NCBI GenBank assembly: GCA_900318265.1
Contig: ONKA01000008.1
Coordinates: forward strand, 1-64,000
Length of the DNA: 64,000 nucleotides
Source: an uncultured Bacteroidales bacterium
GTDB lineage: Bacteria > Bacteroidota > Bacteroidia > Bacteroidales > F082
Direction: 5' to 3'
Shown here piece by piece: positions 1 to 7,325 of the stretch (its first letter is position 1; each line of letters starts with the position of its first letter). Both the position numbers and the translations under genes were made by a program. Under the pieces are notes generated by a model. The model saw only the letters and a list, made by a program, of their open reading frames with translations. It did not search any database and was not told where the DNA came from.

Positions 1-1
1 C

Positions 2-541
2 TCGCGCGACATCTGGCTCTATGTGTCGATGGAATACTTCAAGCAGAAAATCAAGGCGGGCGAAGTCGGCTCGTCGGCGATGCCCCACAAGGTGAACCCA
101 ATCGACTTCGAGAACGCCGAAGGCAACCTCGGCATGGCCAACGCCATCCTCACCTTCTTGAGCACCAAACTGCCCATCAGCCGCCTGCAGCGCGACCTCA
201 CCGACTCCACCGTCACCCGCAACATCGGCGTGCCGATTGCCCATACCTTGATTGCGCTCAAGTCGCTGATGAAGGGCTTGGACAAACTCCTGCTCAACGA
301 GGACAAGATCCGCCAAGACCTGCAACAGAACTACGCCGTGGTGGCCGAAGCCATCCAGACCATCCTGCGCCGCGAGCAGGTGGAAGGCGCCTACGAGCTG
401 CTGAAAGGCCTTACCCGCACCAACAAGCACATCGACAAAGCCGCCATTGATGAGTTCATCAAAGGCTTGCCGGTGAGCGAGAAGATCAAGGCGGAACTGG
501 CGGCCATCACGCCGGAGAATTACACGGGATACAATTATTGA
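2..541 (+). CDS. purB: Adenylosuccinate lyase, C-terminal part (5' end outside the window)
   Basis: PurB splits SAICAR and adenylosuccinate, releasing fumarate, in purine synthesis. The reading frame is open from base 2, so the gene continues upstream; an internal ATG at 23 is not the real start. The fumarate-lyase signature SSAMPHKVNP lies about residues 25-35 of the visible part, followed by a conserved NAEGN and the all-helical C-terminal domain ending in GYNY. About 180 of the usual ~450 residues are present. The ABC exporter begins 38 bases downstream with no visible terminator between them, so co-transcription is possible. Confidence 0.95.
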   Translation, partial: SRDIWLYVSMEYFKQKIKAGEVGSSAMPHKVNPIDFENAEGNLGMANAILTFLSTKLPISRLQRDLTDSTVTRNIGVPIAHTLIALKSLMKGLDKLLLNEDKIRQDLQQNYAVVAEAIQTILRREQVEGAYELLKGLTRTNKHIDKAAIDEFIKGLPVSEKIKAELAAITPENYTGYNY

Positions 542-579
542 GCGGAAACCGCGTTTGAGATAAGAGCAAACCAACGCCT

Positions 580-2412
580 ATGGCCAAGCAAAAGACTTTC
601 TCCCGCGTCCTCACCTACGTCAAGCCCTACTGGGGCAGCATCGTCCTGAATCTGGTCTTCAACCTGATGACCATTTTCTTCTCGTTGTTTTCCTTTGCGT
701 TGGTCGGGCCGTTCCTAACCTTATTATTCAAGGAAGGCGCGGTGGAAGTCATGGCCAAGCCCGAGTTCTCTTTCACCTCCGACTACCTAATGGGCTACCT
801 CAACTGGTTCATGAGCAGCCTCATCGCAAGTGGAGGCAAATACCATGCGTTGGTCTTCATGTGCCTGTTGCTGCTTGCGGCCTTTTTCTTCCGTAACCTC
901 GGTCGCTTCTTCGCCTGCTATTTCATGGCCAATGTGCGCGTGGGAGCCGTCCACGACCTGCGCCGAGATGTCTACAACAAAATCCTCATCCTGCCTCTCT
1001 CCTTCTATCATAGCCGGCAGAAAGGCGATACACTGGCGCGTATCACAACAGATGTGCAGGAAGTCGAGGTTTCGATTTTGAACTACTTGGAGATGCTCAT
1101 CAAGGATCCGCTGACCATCCTGTTCTTTTTCCTCTTCATGGTGACTTTGAGCCCGAAACTGACGCTCTTTGTCATCCTCGTCCTACCCATTGCGGGACTG
1201 CTTATCGGCAAGGTGGGCAAGATGCTGAAAAAAGAGTCGAAGGAAGGCCAGACCAAACTGGCGGGCATCATCTCCACCGTGGAGGAAACCATTTCTGGTT
1301 TGCGTATTATCAAGGCTTTCAACGCCATTCGCTATTCCAGCGACAAGTTCGAGGAACAAAACAGCGACTACACCAAGGTGCTTCGCGGCATCCACCGCAA
1401 ACGCGACATGAGTTCGCCGATGAGCGAGTTCCTTTCGTCGGCAGTGGTTATCCTCGTGCTTTGGTTTGGTGGCAAACTCATCCTCGGCGGCGGCAACCAC
1501 ATCGACGCGGGCAGCTTTATCAGCTACATCGTGGTGTTTTCGCAAATCATCACTCCAGCCAAGTCGTTCTCGCAAGGTTACTACAACGTGCAGAAAGGCA
1601 TCGCCTCGGCAGAGAGAATCTTTGAGATTTTGGATGCCGAAGAGGTCATTACAGAGAAAGAGAACGCCATTGAAATCAAAGACTTCAAAGACTGCATCGA
1701 ATATAAGGATGTGCATTTCAGCTATGGCAAGGACGAAGTGCTTAAAGGTATTGACTTAAAGATACCAAAAGGCAAGTTCGTCGCCCTCGTCGGCGAAAGC
1801 GGTGGTGGCAAGTCGACCATGGCAGACCTCCTGCCGCGTTTCTACGAAGTGGGTAGCGGCAGCGTCAGCATCGATGGGCACGACATCCGCGACTATAAGA
1901 TCGGTGACCTGCGCAACCTGATGGGCGTGGTATCGCAAGAGACCATCCTTTTCAATGACACCGTGTTCAACAACATCGCCTTCGGCATGAAGGATGTCTC
2001 GAAGGAACAGGTCATCGAAGCCGCCAAAATCGCCAACGCGCATGAGTTCATCATGGAGTTAGAACACGGCTACGACACCCGCATCGGTGACCGTGGCATG
2101 AACCTTTCTGGCGGCCAACGCCAACGTTTGAGCATTGCCCGTGCCGTGCTGAAGAACCCGCCTATTCTCATCTTGGATGAAGCGACCTCTTCGTTAGATA
2201 CCGAGAGCGAAAGGCTGGTGCAAGACGCCTTATCGAAAGTGATGAGCCAGCGCACCTCCATTGTCATCGCCCACCGCCTGTCTACCATCCAGTATGCCGA
2301 CGAAATCGTGGTATTGCAAAAAGGCCAGATCATCGAGCGCGGCAAACACGACGACTTGATCGCCCTTGGCGGCATCTACAAGAAACTGACCGACTTGCAA
2401 TCCATTGGATAA
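580..2412 (+). CDS. MsbA-like ABC exporter (membrane domain fused to ATPase)
   Basis: This 610-residue protein has the half-transporter layout: about six membrane segments in residues 1-330, then a nucleotide-binding domain. Walker A GESGGGKST is at 405-413, the Q-loop SQET follows, the ABC signature LSGGQRQR starts at 509, Walker B ILILDEAT at about 529, and the H-loop His is in IAHRLST near 563. It should act as a homodimer in the inner membrane. Family knowledge suggests lipid A/lipid or drug export; the sequence does not decide the substrate. The gene for a small conserved protein starts 4 bases after its stop, so the two are probably co-translated. Confidence 0.93.
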   Translation: MAKQKTFSRVLTYVKPYWGSIVLNLVFNLMTIFFSLFSFALVGPFLTLLFKEGAVEVMAKPEFSFTSDYLMGYLNWFMSSLIASGGKYHALVFMCLLLLAAFFFRNLGRFFACYFMANVRVGAVHDLRRDVYNKILILPLSFYHSRQKGDTLARITTDVQEVEVSILNYLEMLIKDPLTILFFFLFMVTLSPKLTLFVILVLPIAGLLIGKVGKMLKKESKEGQTKLAGIISTVEETISGLRIIKAFNAIRYSSDKFEEQNSDYTKVLRGIHRKRDMSSPMSEFLSSAVVILVLWFGGKLILGGGNHIDAGSFISYIVVFSQIITPAKSFSQGYYNVQKGIASAERIFEILDAEEVITEKENAIEIKDFKDCIEYKDVHFSYGKDEVLKGIDLKIPKGKFVALVGESGGGKSTMADLLPRFYEVGSGSVSIDGHDIRDYKIGDLRNLMGVVSQETILFNDTVFNNIAFGMKDVSKEQVIEAAKIANAHEFIMELEHGYDTRIGDRGMNLSGGQRQRLSIARAVLKNPPILILDEATSSLDTESERLVQDALSKVMSQRTSIVIAHRLSTIQYADEIVVLQKGQIIERGKHDDLIALGGIYKKLTDLQSIG

Positions 2413-2416
2413 AGCC

Positions 2417-2674
2417 ATGAAAAAGCAATTCACCTTTTCCACCGGCGAGCACATCGAAGCTGACCTTGAGGACTTGCAACGCCTTTTGCGCGACAACCAG
2501 CAGTATTACGAAAACTATCAAGATGTCCTCGGCTCACTCGAAGACGACGACTATGTGGCGCGTGGCAACGGCTTCTGCGACCGCAAATACAGCGACGATT
2601 TCATCGAGGGACAACTGGAGAAATACGCGCAGCGGGTGAAGGAAATCCAGAAATGGATTATCCAATGGGAATAA
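2417..2674 (+). CDS. Small hypothetical protein, acidic, 85 residues
   Basis: I do not recognise this family. The ATG at 2417 lies 4 bases after the ABC exporter stop; a TTG 12 bases further upstream would overlap the exporter and is less likely. The protein is cytosolic in appearance (no signal or membrane segment), acidic in the middle (LEDDDY), and ends in a probable amphipathic helix rich in Lys, Gln and Trp. Tight spacing suggests a role linked to, or at least expressed with, the exporter. It is followed by a strong hairpin. Confidence 0.75.
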   Translation: MKKQFTFSTGEHIEADLEDLQRLLRDNQQYYENYQDVLGSLEDDDYVARGNGFCDRKYSDDFIEGQLEKYAQRVKEIQKWIIQWE

Positions 2675-2685
2675 TTCTCGAGAAA

Positions 2686-2743
2686 TTTGCCGATAACGGC
2701 AAAAAATCGAGTGTTATTTGCTTAAACTTGCCGTTATCGGCAA
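2686..2743. terminator. Nested inverted repeat between convergent genes
   Basis: Arms at 2687-2702 (TTGCCGATAACGGCAA) and 2728-2743 (its exact reverse complement) are 25 bases apart. Each arm is also a small hairpin (TTGCCG-ATAA-CGGCAA). A-rich and T-rich runs flank the arms. The site lies between the plus-strand small protein and the minus-strand hexosaminidase, so a bidirectional terminator is the simplest role. Confidence 0.6.
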
Positions 2744-2796
2744 AAATCCAACCTTTTTCTGAGTTTTTACGGTTTTTCTTGCCGATACCATAAATA

Positions 2797-4635
2797 CTAT
2801 CTTTTCTTAAAGGCATAACCCTTTTGTTCCCAAACCGGCATCTCTCGGCTAACGATGATGCTATAGAAGCGGTTGAATGCGGTATCAAAAGTTTCGAGAT
2901 ACCCGCCATTCCATCCCCTTTCGGCCACCCCAAGAATCTTGGGAAGCATCTGGTAAGTCGCATCATCAAAACTCCGAAGTTGTGAAGACCAAAGCTGCGC
3001 CTGCACGCCAATGATGTCGCCTTTGTAATCTTTGGGATTGAAGGCGAAGGTCTTGCGCTCATCGACATAGCCCGCCCACGACAGACCGATTTCTTCAGGA
3101 GAATCGCTATAGGCCAAATCCAAATAAGTGTAGGCCGCCGGAGAGAGCACAACAGGGAAGCCTTCGACGCCCTCAGTGTTCCATACGTTGATGAAATAGA
3201 GCGAGTTTTTGAGCCTCTCTTGTGTTTCAGGTTCCAACCCTTTGGCGATGTCTTCCCAACCTGCCAGTCGGATGCCGCGTGCTTCGGCGAGGTCGAGCAT
3301 GCCGTTGATAAAGGTTTCCTTCATCTCGTGGCGGTCATGGCCCGACCACGCGCCTTCTGGCACCTCGTCGCCACCGATATGGATGGCAGGAAGCGGAACG
3401 CCTGCTTCCTTATGCAAACGGATGACCTCGTCGAAGACCTTGCCGTAGAACTTGTAAACACTGGGAAGATAAACGCTCAACACATTATCTGTGAAGTCCT
3501 GTGCCGACCAGTAACGCGAAGTGTCGGCATGGTCTTGCAAGCGGAAACTGCTGTCGCCCGAGCGCCGCTCGTAGGCCTGCATCGCCTTGATGGAAGCCCG
3601 TGAATGGCCCGGCGTGTCAAACTCGGGAATCACCCTGATGCGGCGATCCCAAGCATAGCGAAGAATCCGTTGGTATTCCCCAACCGTATAAAAAGAGGTG
3701 TTGCCGATTTTTCCATTGGCGGATGGCTTTAACGCGCAGGTTTCCTGCAAATTCCAATCAGGCAGCGCATGGTGGGCGCCAAAATCGGTCAGTTCCGGAA
3801 AATCCTTGATTTCCAAGCACCAAGATTCGTCATCGGCAATATGGAAATGCAGTGTATTGAGTTTCCACGAGGCCATCAAGTCGATGATTTCGAGCACCTC
3901 GTCCACCGTGCGGAAGTCGCGCACCACATCGAGCATAAAGCCACGGTAAGCGTAATCAGGCCAGTCCTCGATGGTCATGGGCTGTAGAGGTTGTGGCAAC
4001 TTTTCTAGTGTGACTTGAGCATAGAAAGCGCCATCCTCATCATTGGATTCTACCTTTGGCACTCCATCCTCCCCTATTTTGATGCGATACCAACCAGCGG
4101 GATGTACAATTGGTGGTGTTTCTGCCTTGGGTGACGTTTCAGGAAACCTCTCTACAGTGGAATCCAAATATTTCACCTGCTTGACTTGAGGGATGATGTC
4201 GGCGGGCTGGACTTCGTATTGATTTGAGGACCAATCCATCGAATCCTGTTTTTCAGGCAATTTCAAGAAATGGTATTCCACCTCCATCGGCAGGTCGAGT
4301 CTGCCCTGTTGCTGTAGGACGAAGGCCTCGGGCGCCCAAGAATGCCTTGGCAACGGGCGACCGTAATACTTTAAGGTCACCGTTCCGCTTTCAGGAATGT
4401 CGATATACCATGAGGTTCCTTGATAATGGTTCATCGTGGGTCCCACCACGGAGGTCTTGCCGTCGAAAAGCTCTTGGAACCACACGCGCGAGCCTTTGGA
4501 CACATTGTGAAGCACGAGGGTGTGCAAAGCGCGACCATCGGGCTCTGCTGAGCCTTCGGTCCAATCAGCTGACGGCACACGACCGCATGCTGCTGTCAAA
4601 AGTAAAAGCAATATGAACGAGGCGATTTTTCGCAT
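2797..4635 (-). CDS. Lipoprotein beta-N-acetylhexosaminidase, GH20
   Basis: GH20 enzymes remove terminal GlcNAc/GalNAc from glycans. The 612-residue protein starts at the ATG at 4635 (a TTG four codons upstream has no support). A lipoprotein signal ends in LTAAC, placing it in the periplasm or outer membrane. A GH20b-like N-terminal domain spans roughly residues 30-200 and the TIM-barrel follows. The catalytic Asp-Glu pair is in HIGGDEVPEGAW, D423/E424. The barrel also has the HFHIADDE and PEFDTPGHS motifs of the family. The gene starts 8 bases after the psuG stop and is probably read from psuK onward. Confidence 0.93.
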   Translation of the reverse strand: MRKIASFILLLLLTAACGRVPSADWTEGSAEPDGRALHTLVLHNVSKGSRVWFQELFDGKTSVVGPTMNHYQGTSWYIDIPESGTVTLKYYGRPLPRHSWAPEAFVLQQQGRLDLPMEVEYHFLKLPEKQDSMDWSSNQYEVQPADIIPQVKQVKYLDSTVERFPETSPKAETPPIVHPAGWYRIKIGEDGVPKVESNDEDGAFYAQVTLEKLPQPLQPMTIEDWPDYAYRGFMLDVVRDFRTVDEVLEIIDLMASWKLNTLHFHIADDESWCLEIKDFPELTDFGAHHALPDWNLQETCALKPSANGKIGNTSFYTVGEYQRILRYAWDRRIRVIPEFDTPGHSRASIKAMQAYERRSGDSSFRLQDHADTSRYWSAQDFTDNVLSVYLPSVYKFYGKVFDEVIRLHKEAGVPLPAIHIGGDEVPEGAWSGHDRHEMKETFINGMLDLAEARGIRLAGWEDIAKGLEPETQERLKNSLYFINVWNTEGVEGFPVVLSPAAYTYLDLAYSDSPEEIGLSWAGYVDERKTFAFNPKDYKGDIIGVQAQLWSSQLRSFDDATYQMLPKILGVAERGWNGGYLETFDTAFNRFYSIIVSREMPVWEQKGYAFKKR

Positions 4636-4643
4636 AACATGCG

Positions 4644-5555
4644 TCAAAAAACCATTTCCTTGGCCACACGCGCCGCCAAGCGGGCGTTGTTCAGCACCAG
4701 CTGGATATTTGAAGCGAGGCTATCGCCGCCTGTAAGGTCTTTGATGCGCGCCAACAGATAGGGTGTCGTCTCCTTTCCGTGGATGCCTAACTTCTTGGCA
4801 TCGGCCACGGCCTCGTCGATGGCGGCGTTGATGCGATCGGCATCCATGGAATATTCCTCTGGGATGGGGTTGGTAACCAGCATGCCCCCACCGAGACCCA
4901 TCTCCTGCTTGGCAATGAAGGCCTTGGCCACCTCCTCGGGAGTGTCGAGGCGGTAATCCACCTTAAAGCCACTCTTGCGGGTGTAGAAAGCGGGCAGTTC
5001 TTCCGTGCCATAGCCGATCACTGGCACGCCCTTGGTCTCGAGATACTCAAGAGTGAGTCCCAAATCGAGAATCGACTTGGCACCGGCACAGATGACCATG
5101 ACGGGAGTGCGAGCCAACTCCTCTAAGTCGGCAGAGATATCCATGGTGGTCTCAGCACCACGGTGCACACCGCCCACGCCACCTGTGGCGAACACGCAGA
5201 TGCCTGCCAATGCGGCAATAATCATCGTCGTGGCCACCGTTGTGGCACCATCTTGTCCGCGTGCCACGAGCACTGGCAGGTCACGGCGCGAGGCCTTGGT
5301 GACAGCGGTGCCTTTTTTGCCCAGATATTCAATCTCCGATGGAGTCAAGCCAGCCTTCAGGCGGCCTCCGATGACGGCGATGGTGGCAGGCACTGCCCCT
5401 TCGTCGCGGATGGTCTGCTCCACCCGCAACGCCGTCTCCACATTCTGTGGGTAGGGCATTCCGTGGGATATGATGGTCGATTCGAGAGCCACAACGGGCT
5501 TTCCGCTTTGCAATGCTTCAGCCACTTCGGGCGAGAGGTCCAAATATTTGTTCAT
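4644..5555 (-). CDS. psuG: Pseudouridine-5'-phosphate glycosidase
   Basis: PsuG breaks the C-C glycosidic bond of pseudouridine 5'-phosphate to uracil and ribose 5-phosphate. The 303 residues match the family length. The N-terminal VALESTIISHGMP motif carries the Glu (E25) that corresponds to the family's active-site acid, and the GGVGGVHRGAE / DISADL motifs follow in the middle of the protein. The gene sits directly after the PfkB kinase on the same strand (56-base gap), which completes a two-step pseudouridine catabolic pathway: phosphorylation, then cleavage. Confidence 0.95.
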   Translation of the reverse strand: MNKYLDLSPEVAEALQSGKPVVALESTIISHGMPYPQNVETALRVEQTIRDEGAVPATIAVIGGRLKAGLTPSEIEYLGKKGTAVTKASRRDLPVLVARGQDGATTVATTMIIAALAGICVFATGGVGGVHRGAETTMDISADLEELARTPVMVICAGAKSILDLGLTLEYLETKGVPVIGYGTEELPAFYTRKSGFKVDYRLDTPEEVAKAFIAKQEMGLGGGMLVTNPIPEEYSMDADRINAAIDEAVADAKKLGIHGKETTPYLLARIKDLTGGDSLASNIQLVLNNARLAARVAKEMVF

Positions 5556-5611
5556 ATTCTATGGTTCTAGATTAAACTTCAATAACTTTAAGATTTATGG
5601 TACGAGCCTTT

Positions 5612-6526
5612 TTACCCTGACCGCTGACCCAGACCCTGACCAATGCCCTCTGGGTGAGATTGGTCAGGGTCATGGTCAATGGTCATGGTCGAAAAAAGTT
5701 GATTTACGGTATCAGGACTTTCAATGTTATGTTTTGCACAAAGCAGGCCGATGTGCGCGGCTTCTTCGATGGTAGCTTCGGGACCAGCATGGATGATGCC
5801 TGCCATGAGTGCGTCACCGGCACCCGTGGCATTCACCACATGGCAAGGTAGAGCAGGAAAATGTTGTTTAGTATCGTCTTCAACGACCTCCAAACCATCC
5901 GCTCCGAGGCTGACAAATCGCCTATCGACACCTTGCAAGTCGGCAAGGATGGCATTTTCGATCTGATTGCATTTCAGCGCGAAGAAATGCTTTTTGACGG
6001 ACATTGCCATAGCCTCTTTGATTTTGGCGGCCTTGGCTCCCGAAACGGCATCCACATAAAGGGGTTTGTCGGTATGATCAATGAGATAGGCCAAGGTCTC
6101 CACGGGGATGTTGGCATCGGCCACGAAGGCATCGACATCGCCCAACTTTTTCATTTTTTGGGCAAGCCATTCAGGAGTGATGCCATCGGCAGCTGCCATA
6201 TCCGCCACGCCACCAACCATCTCGCCGTCGCAGTCGTTGATGCTCAAGAAACAAGAACGTGTACCTAAGGCGGCATAGTCGCAAAGGCTGATGTCGATGT
6301 GGGCTTTACGACAACTCTCGGCAGTGAAACGACCGAAGTCATCGCCTCCGAACAAGGTCAGAAAGACGACCTCATCGCCCAGCAGTGCAAGGTTATGGGC
6401 GATGTTGCGCCCTACCCCACCCGCAGTCAGGCGCACCGTGCCGGGGTTGGAGTCGCCAGGCACAAAGGCACTAAAGCTCGTGGCGATGATGTCGGCATTC
6501 GCTCCGCCGATTACACAGATTCTCAT
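5612..6526 (-). CDS. psuK: PfkB-family pseudouridine kinase
   Basis: The protein is a ribokinase/PfkB-fold sugar kinase. It starts with MRICVIGGANADI, has the GGVGRNIAHNLALLG motif near residue 40, and the C-terminal NATGAGDALMAG motif that contains the catalytic Asp. Position next to psuG makes pseudouridine the most probable substrate. The ATG at 6526 is chosen because a perfect -7 box lies just upstream; a 17-residue N-terminal extension would run through that promoter. The last ~20 residues (rich in Asp, Pro, Gly, Gln) are encoded by an inverted repeat and look like read-through into a terminator rather than part of the fold. Confidence 0.9.
   Translation of the reverse strand: MRICVIGGANADIIATSFSAFVPGDSNPGTVRLTAGGVGRNIAHNLALLGDEVVFLTLFGGDDFGRFTAESCRKAHIDISLCDYAALGTRSCFLSINDCDGEMVGGVADMAAADGITPEWLAQKMKKLGDVDAFVADANIPVETLAYLIDHTDKPLYVDAVSGAKAAKIKEAMAMSVKKHFFALKCNQIENAILADLQGVDRRFVSLGADGLEVVEDDTKQHFPALPCHVVNATGAGDALMAGIIHAGPEATIEEAAHIGLLCAKHNIESPDTVNQLFSTMTIDHDPDQSHPEGIGQGLGQRSG
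5632..5671. repeat. Inverted repeat inside the 3' end of psuK
   Basis: Perfect 13-base arms GACCCTGACCAAT (5632-5644) and ATTGGTCAGGGTC (5659-5671) enclose a 14-base loop. Further partial copies of the CTGACC/GGTCA unit flank it (5617-5630 and 5672-5690). The element lies within the psuK reading frame and just before its stop, so it may end psuK transcription or be a mobile palindrome that has entered the gene. Confidence 0.65.
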
Positions 6527-6547
6527 GGTCAAATGCTTTGTTTGGTG

Positions 6548-6555
6548 CAAAGATA
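6548..6555 (-). promoter_or_regulatory. -7 box of the psuK operon
   Basis: TATCTTTG on the minus strand, 22 bases before the psuK ATG, is an exact match to the Bacteroidota TAnnTTTG box. It fixes the psuK start at 6526. Confidence 0.7.
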
Positions 6556-6596
6556 CGAAAAAGGATAGATTCCACAAGTATTTGGGGATGACCTAT

Positions 6597-6637
6597 TAGC
6601 TTGTGCTGCGATTTGGCACAGGCTTTTGTTTTCTTTG
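6597..6637 (+). promoter_or_regulatory. Island dyad-promoter module, copy 1 (PLD unit)
   Basis: Left arm 6597-6606 (TAGCTTGTGC), 9-base centre, right arm 6616-6625 (GCACAGGCTT), 8-base spacer, then TTTG at 6634-6637 within TTTTCTTTGCA. No plus-strand gene lies upstream, so this copy cannot be explained merely as a terminator of a preceding unit. A second promoter lies 47 bases further down. Confidence 0.8.
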
Positions 6638-6683
6638 CAGCGGAAAACACCAACTGCGGTCTTCACATTCAGGGAACTTATGC

Positions 6684-6691
6684 TATTTTTG
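6684..6691 (+). promoter_or_regulatory. Second -7 box upstream of the PLD gene
   Basis: TATTTTTG followed by CATT, 22 bases before the ATG at 6714. It matches TAnnTTTG exactly, unlike the box of dyad copy 1, so the gene may have one regulated and one constitutive start. Confidence 0.6.
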
Positions 6692-6713
6692 CATTATTAA
6701 ACAAACAACAACC

Positions 6714-7226
6714 ATGTTGAAACTCATCACCGATTCTGCCCATTACACCGAAGTCCTTGCCCTTGTCCCCAAGGTCAAGCGCAGCCTCTGGATTGGCACC
6801 GCCGACATCAAAGACCTATATGTCAAGGTAGGCTCTCAAACGAAGCCCTTCCTAGCGGTCTTGGCGCAGCTCATCAAAAAAGGCGTTGAGGTACGGCTTA
6901 TCCACGCCAAAGAGCCAGGTCCCGCGTTTCGTGAGGACTTTGACAAATACCCGACCTTGTTTGATGGTTTGGAGAGGGCACTCTGCCCAAGAGTGCATTT
7001 CAAGATCTTGGTCTTCGACGGTCAAGTGGCATATATTGGCAGCGCAACCCTTACCGGCGCAGGCATCGGCATGAAAGGCGACGGCACTCGCAACTTCGAG
7101 GCGGGCATCCTCACCGACAACCCTGAGCTAGTTGAGCAAGCCATGAACCAATTCGATGCCGTCTGGATTGGAAAACATTGCAAGTCCTGTAAACGGAAAG
7201 CCTTTTGCGGCGACCCAATCGCCTGA
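6714..7226 (+). CDS. Small phospholipase-D-fold protein with C-terminal Cys cluster
   Basis: The 170-residue protein has one PLD-type half-site: H95-x-K97 in VHFKILVFDG followed by YIGSATLTG. PLD-fold enzymes with one motif dimerise; bacterial members include nucleases and phosphodiesterases. Residues 156, 159 and 165 are Cys (HCKSCKRKAFC), possibly a metal site with Cys91. No signal peptide is seen. A longer reading from 6603 would pass through the promoter and is rejected. The gene is the first unit of the dyad-promoter island; nuclease activity is plausible but is inference. Confidence 0.8.
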   Translation: MLKLITDSAHYTEVLALVPKVKRSLWIGTADIKDLYVKVGSQTKPFLAVLAQLIKKGVEVRLIHAKEPGPAFREDFDKYPTLFDGLERALCPRVHFKILVFDGQVAYIGSATLTGAGIGMKGDGTRNFEAGILTDNPELVEQAMNQFDAVWIGKHCKSCKRKAFCGDPIA

Positions 7227-7251
7227 TTTTTTCAAAAAAAGAAAATCTTTC

Positions 7252-7292
7252 AAGCCTGTGCAACAAATTGGCACAGGCTTCTTTTTTCTTTG
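7252..7292 (+). promoter_or_regulatory. Island dyad-promoter module, copy 2 (AAA+ unit)
   Basis: Perfect arms AAGCCTGTGC (7252-7261) and GCACAGGCTT (7271-7280), 9-base centre, 8-base spacer, TTTG at 7289-7292. It lies 25 bases after the PLD stop and 33 bases before the AAA+ ATG. The T-rich spacer means the RNA hairpin could also terminate the upstream unit. Confidence 0.85.
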
Positions 7293-7325
7293 CAGCGTAA
7301 ACAAATAACGAAAGAAAGGATTGCT

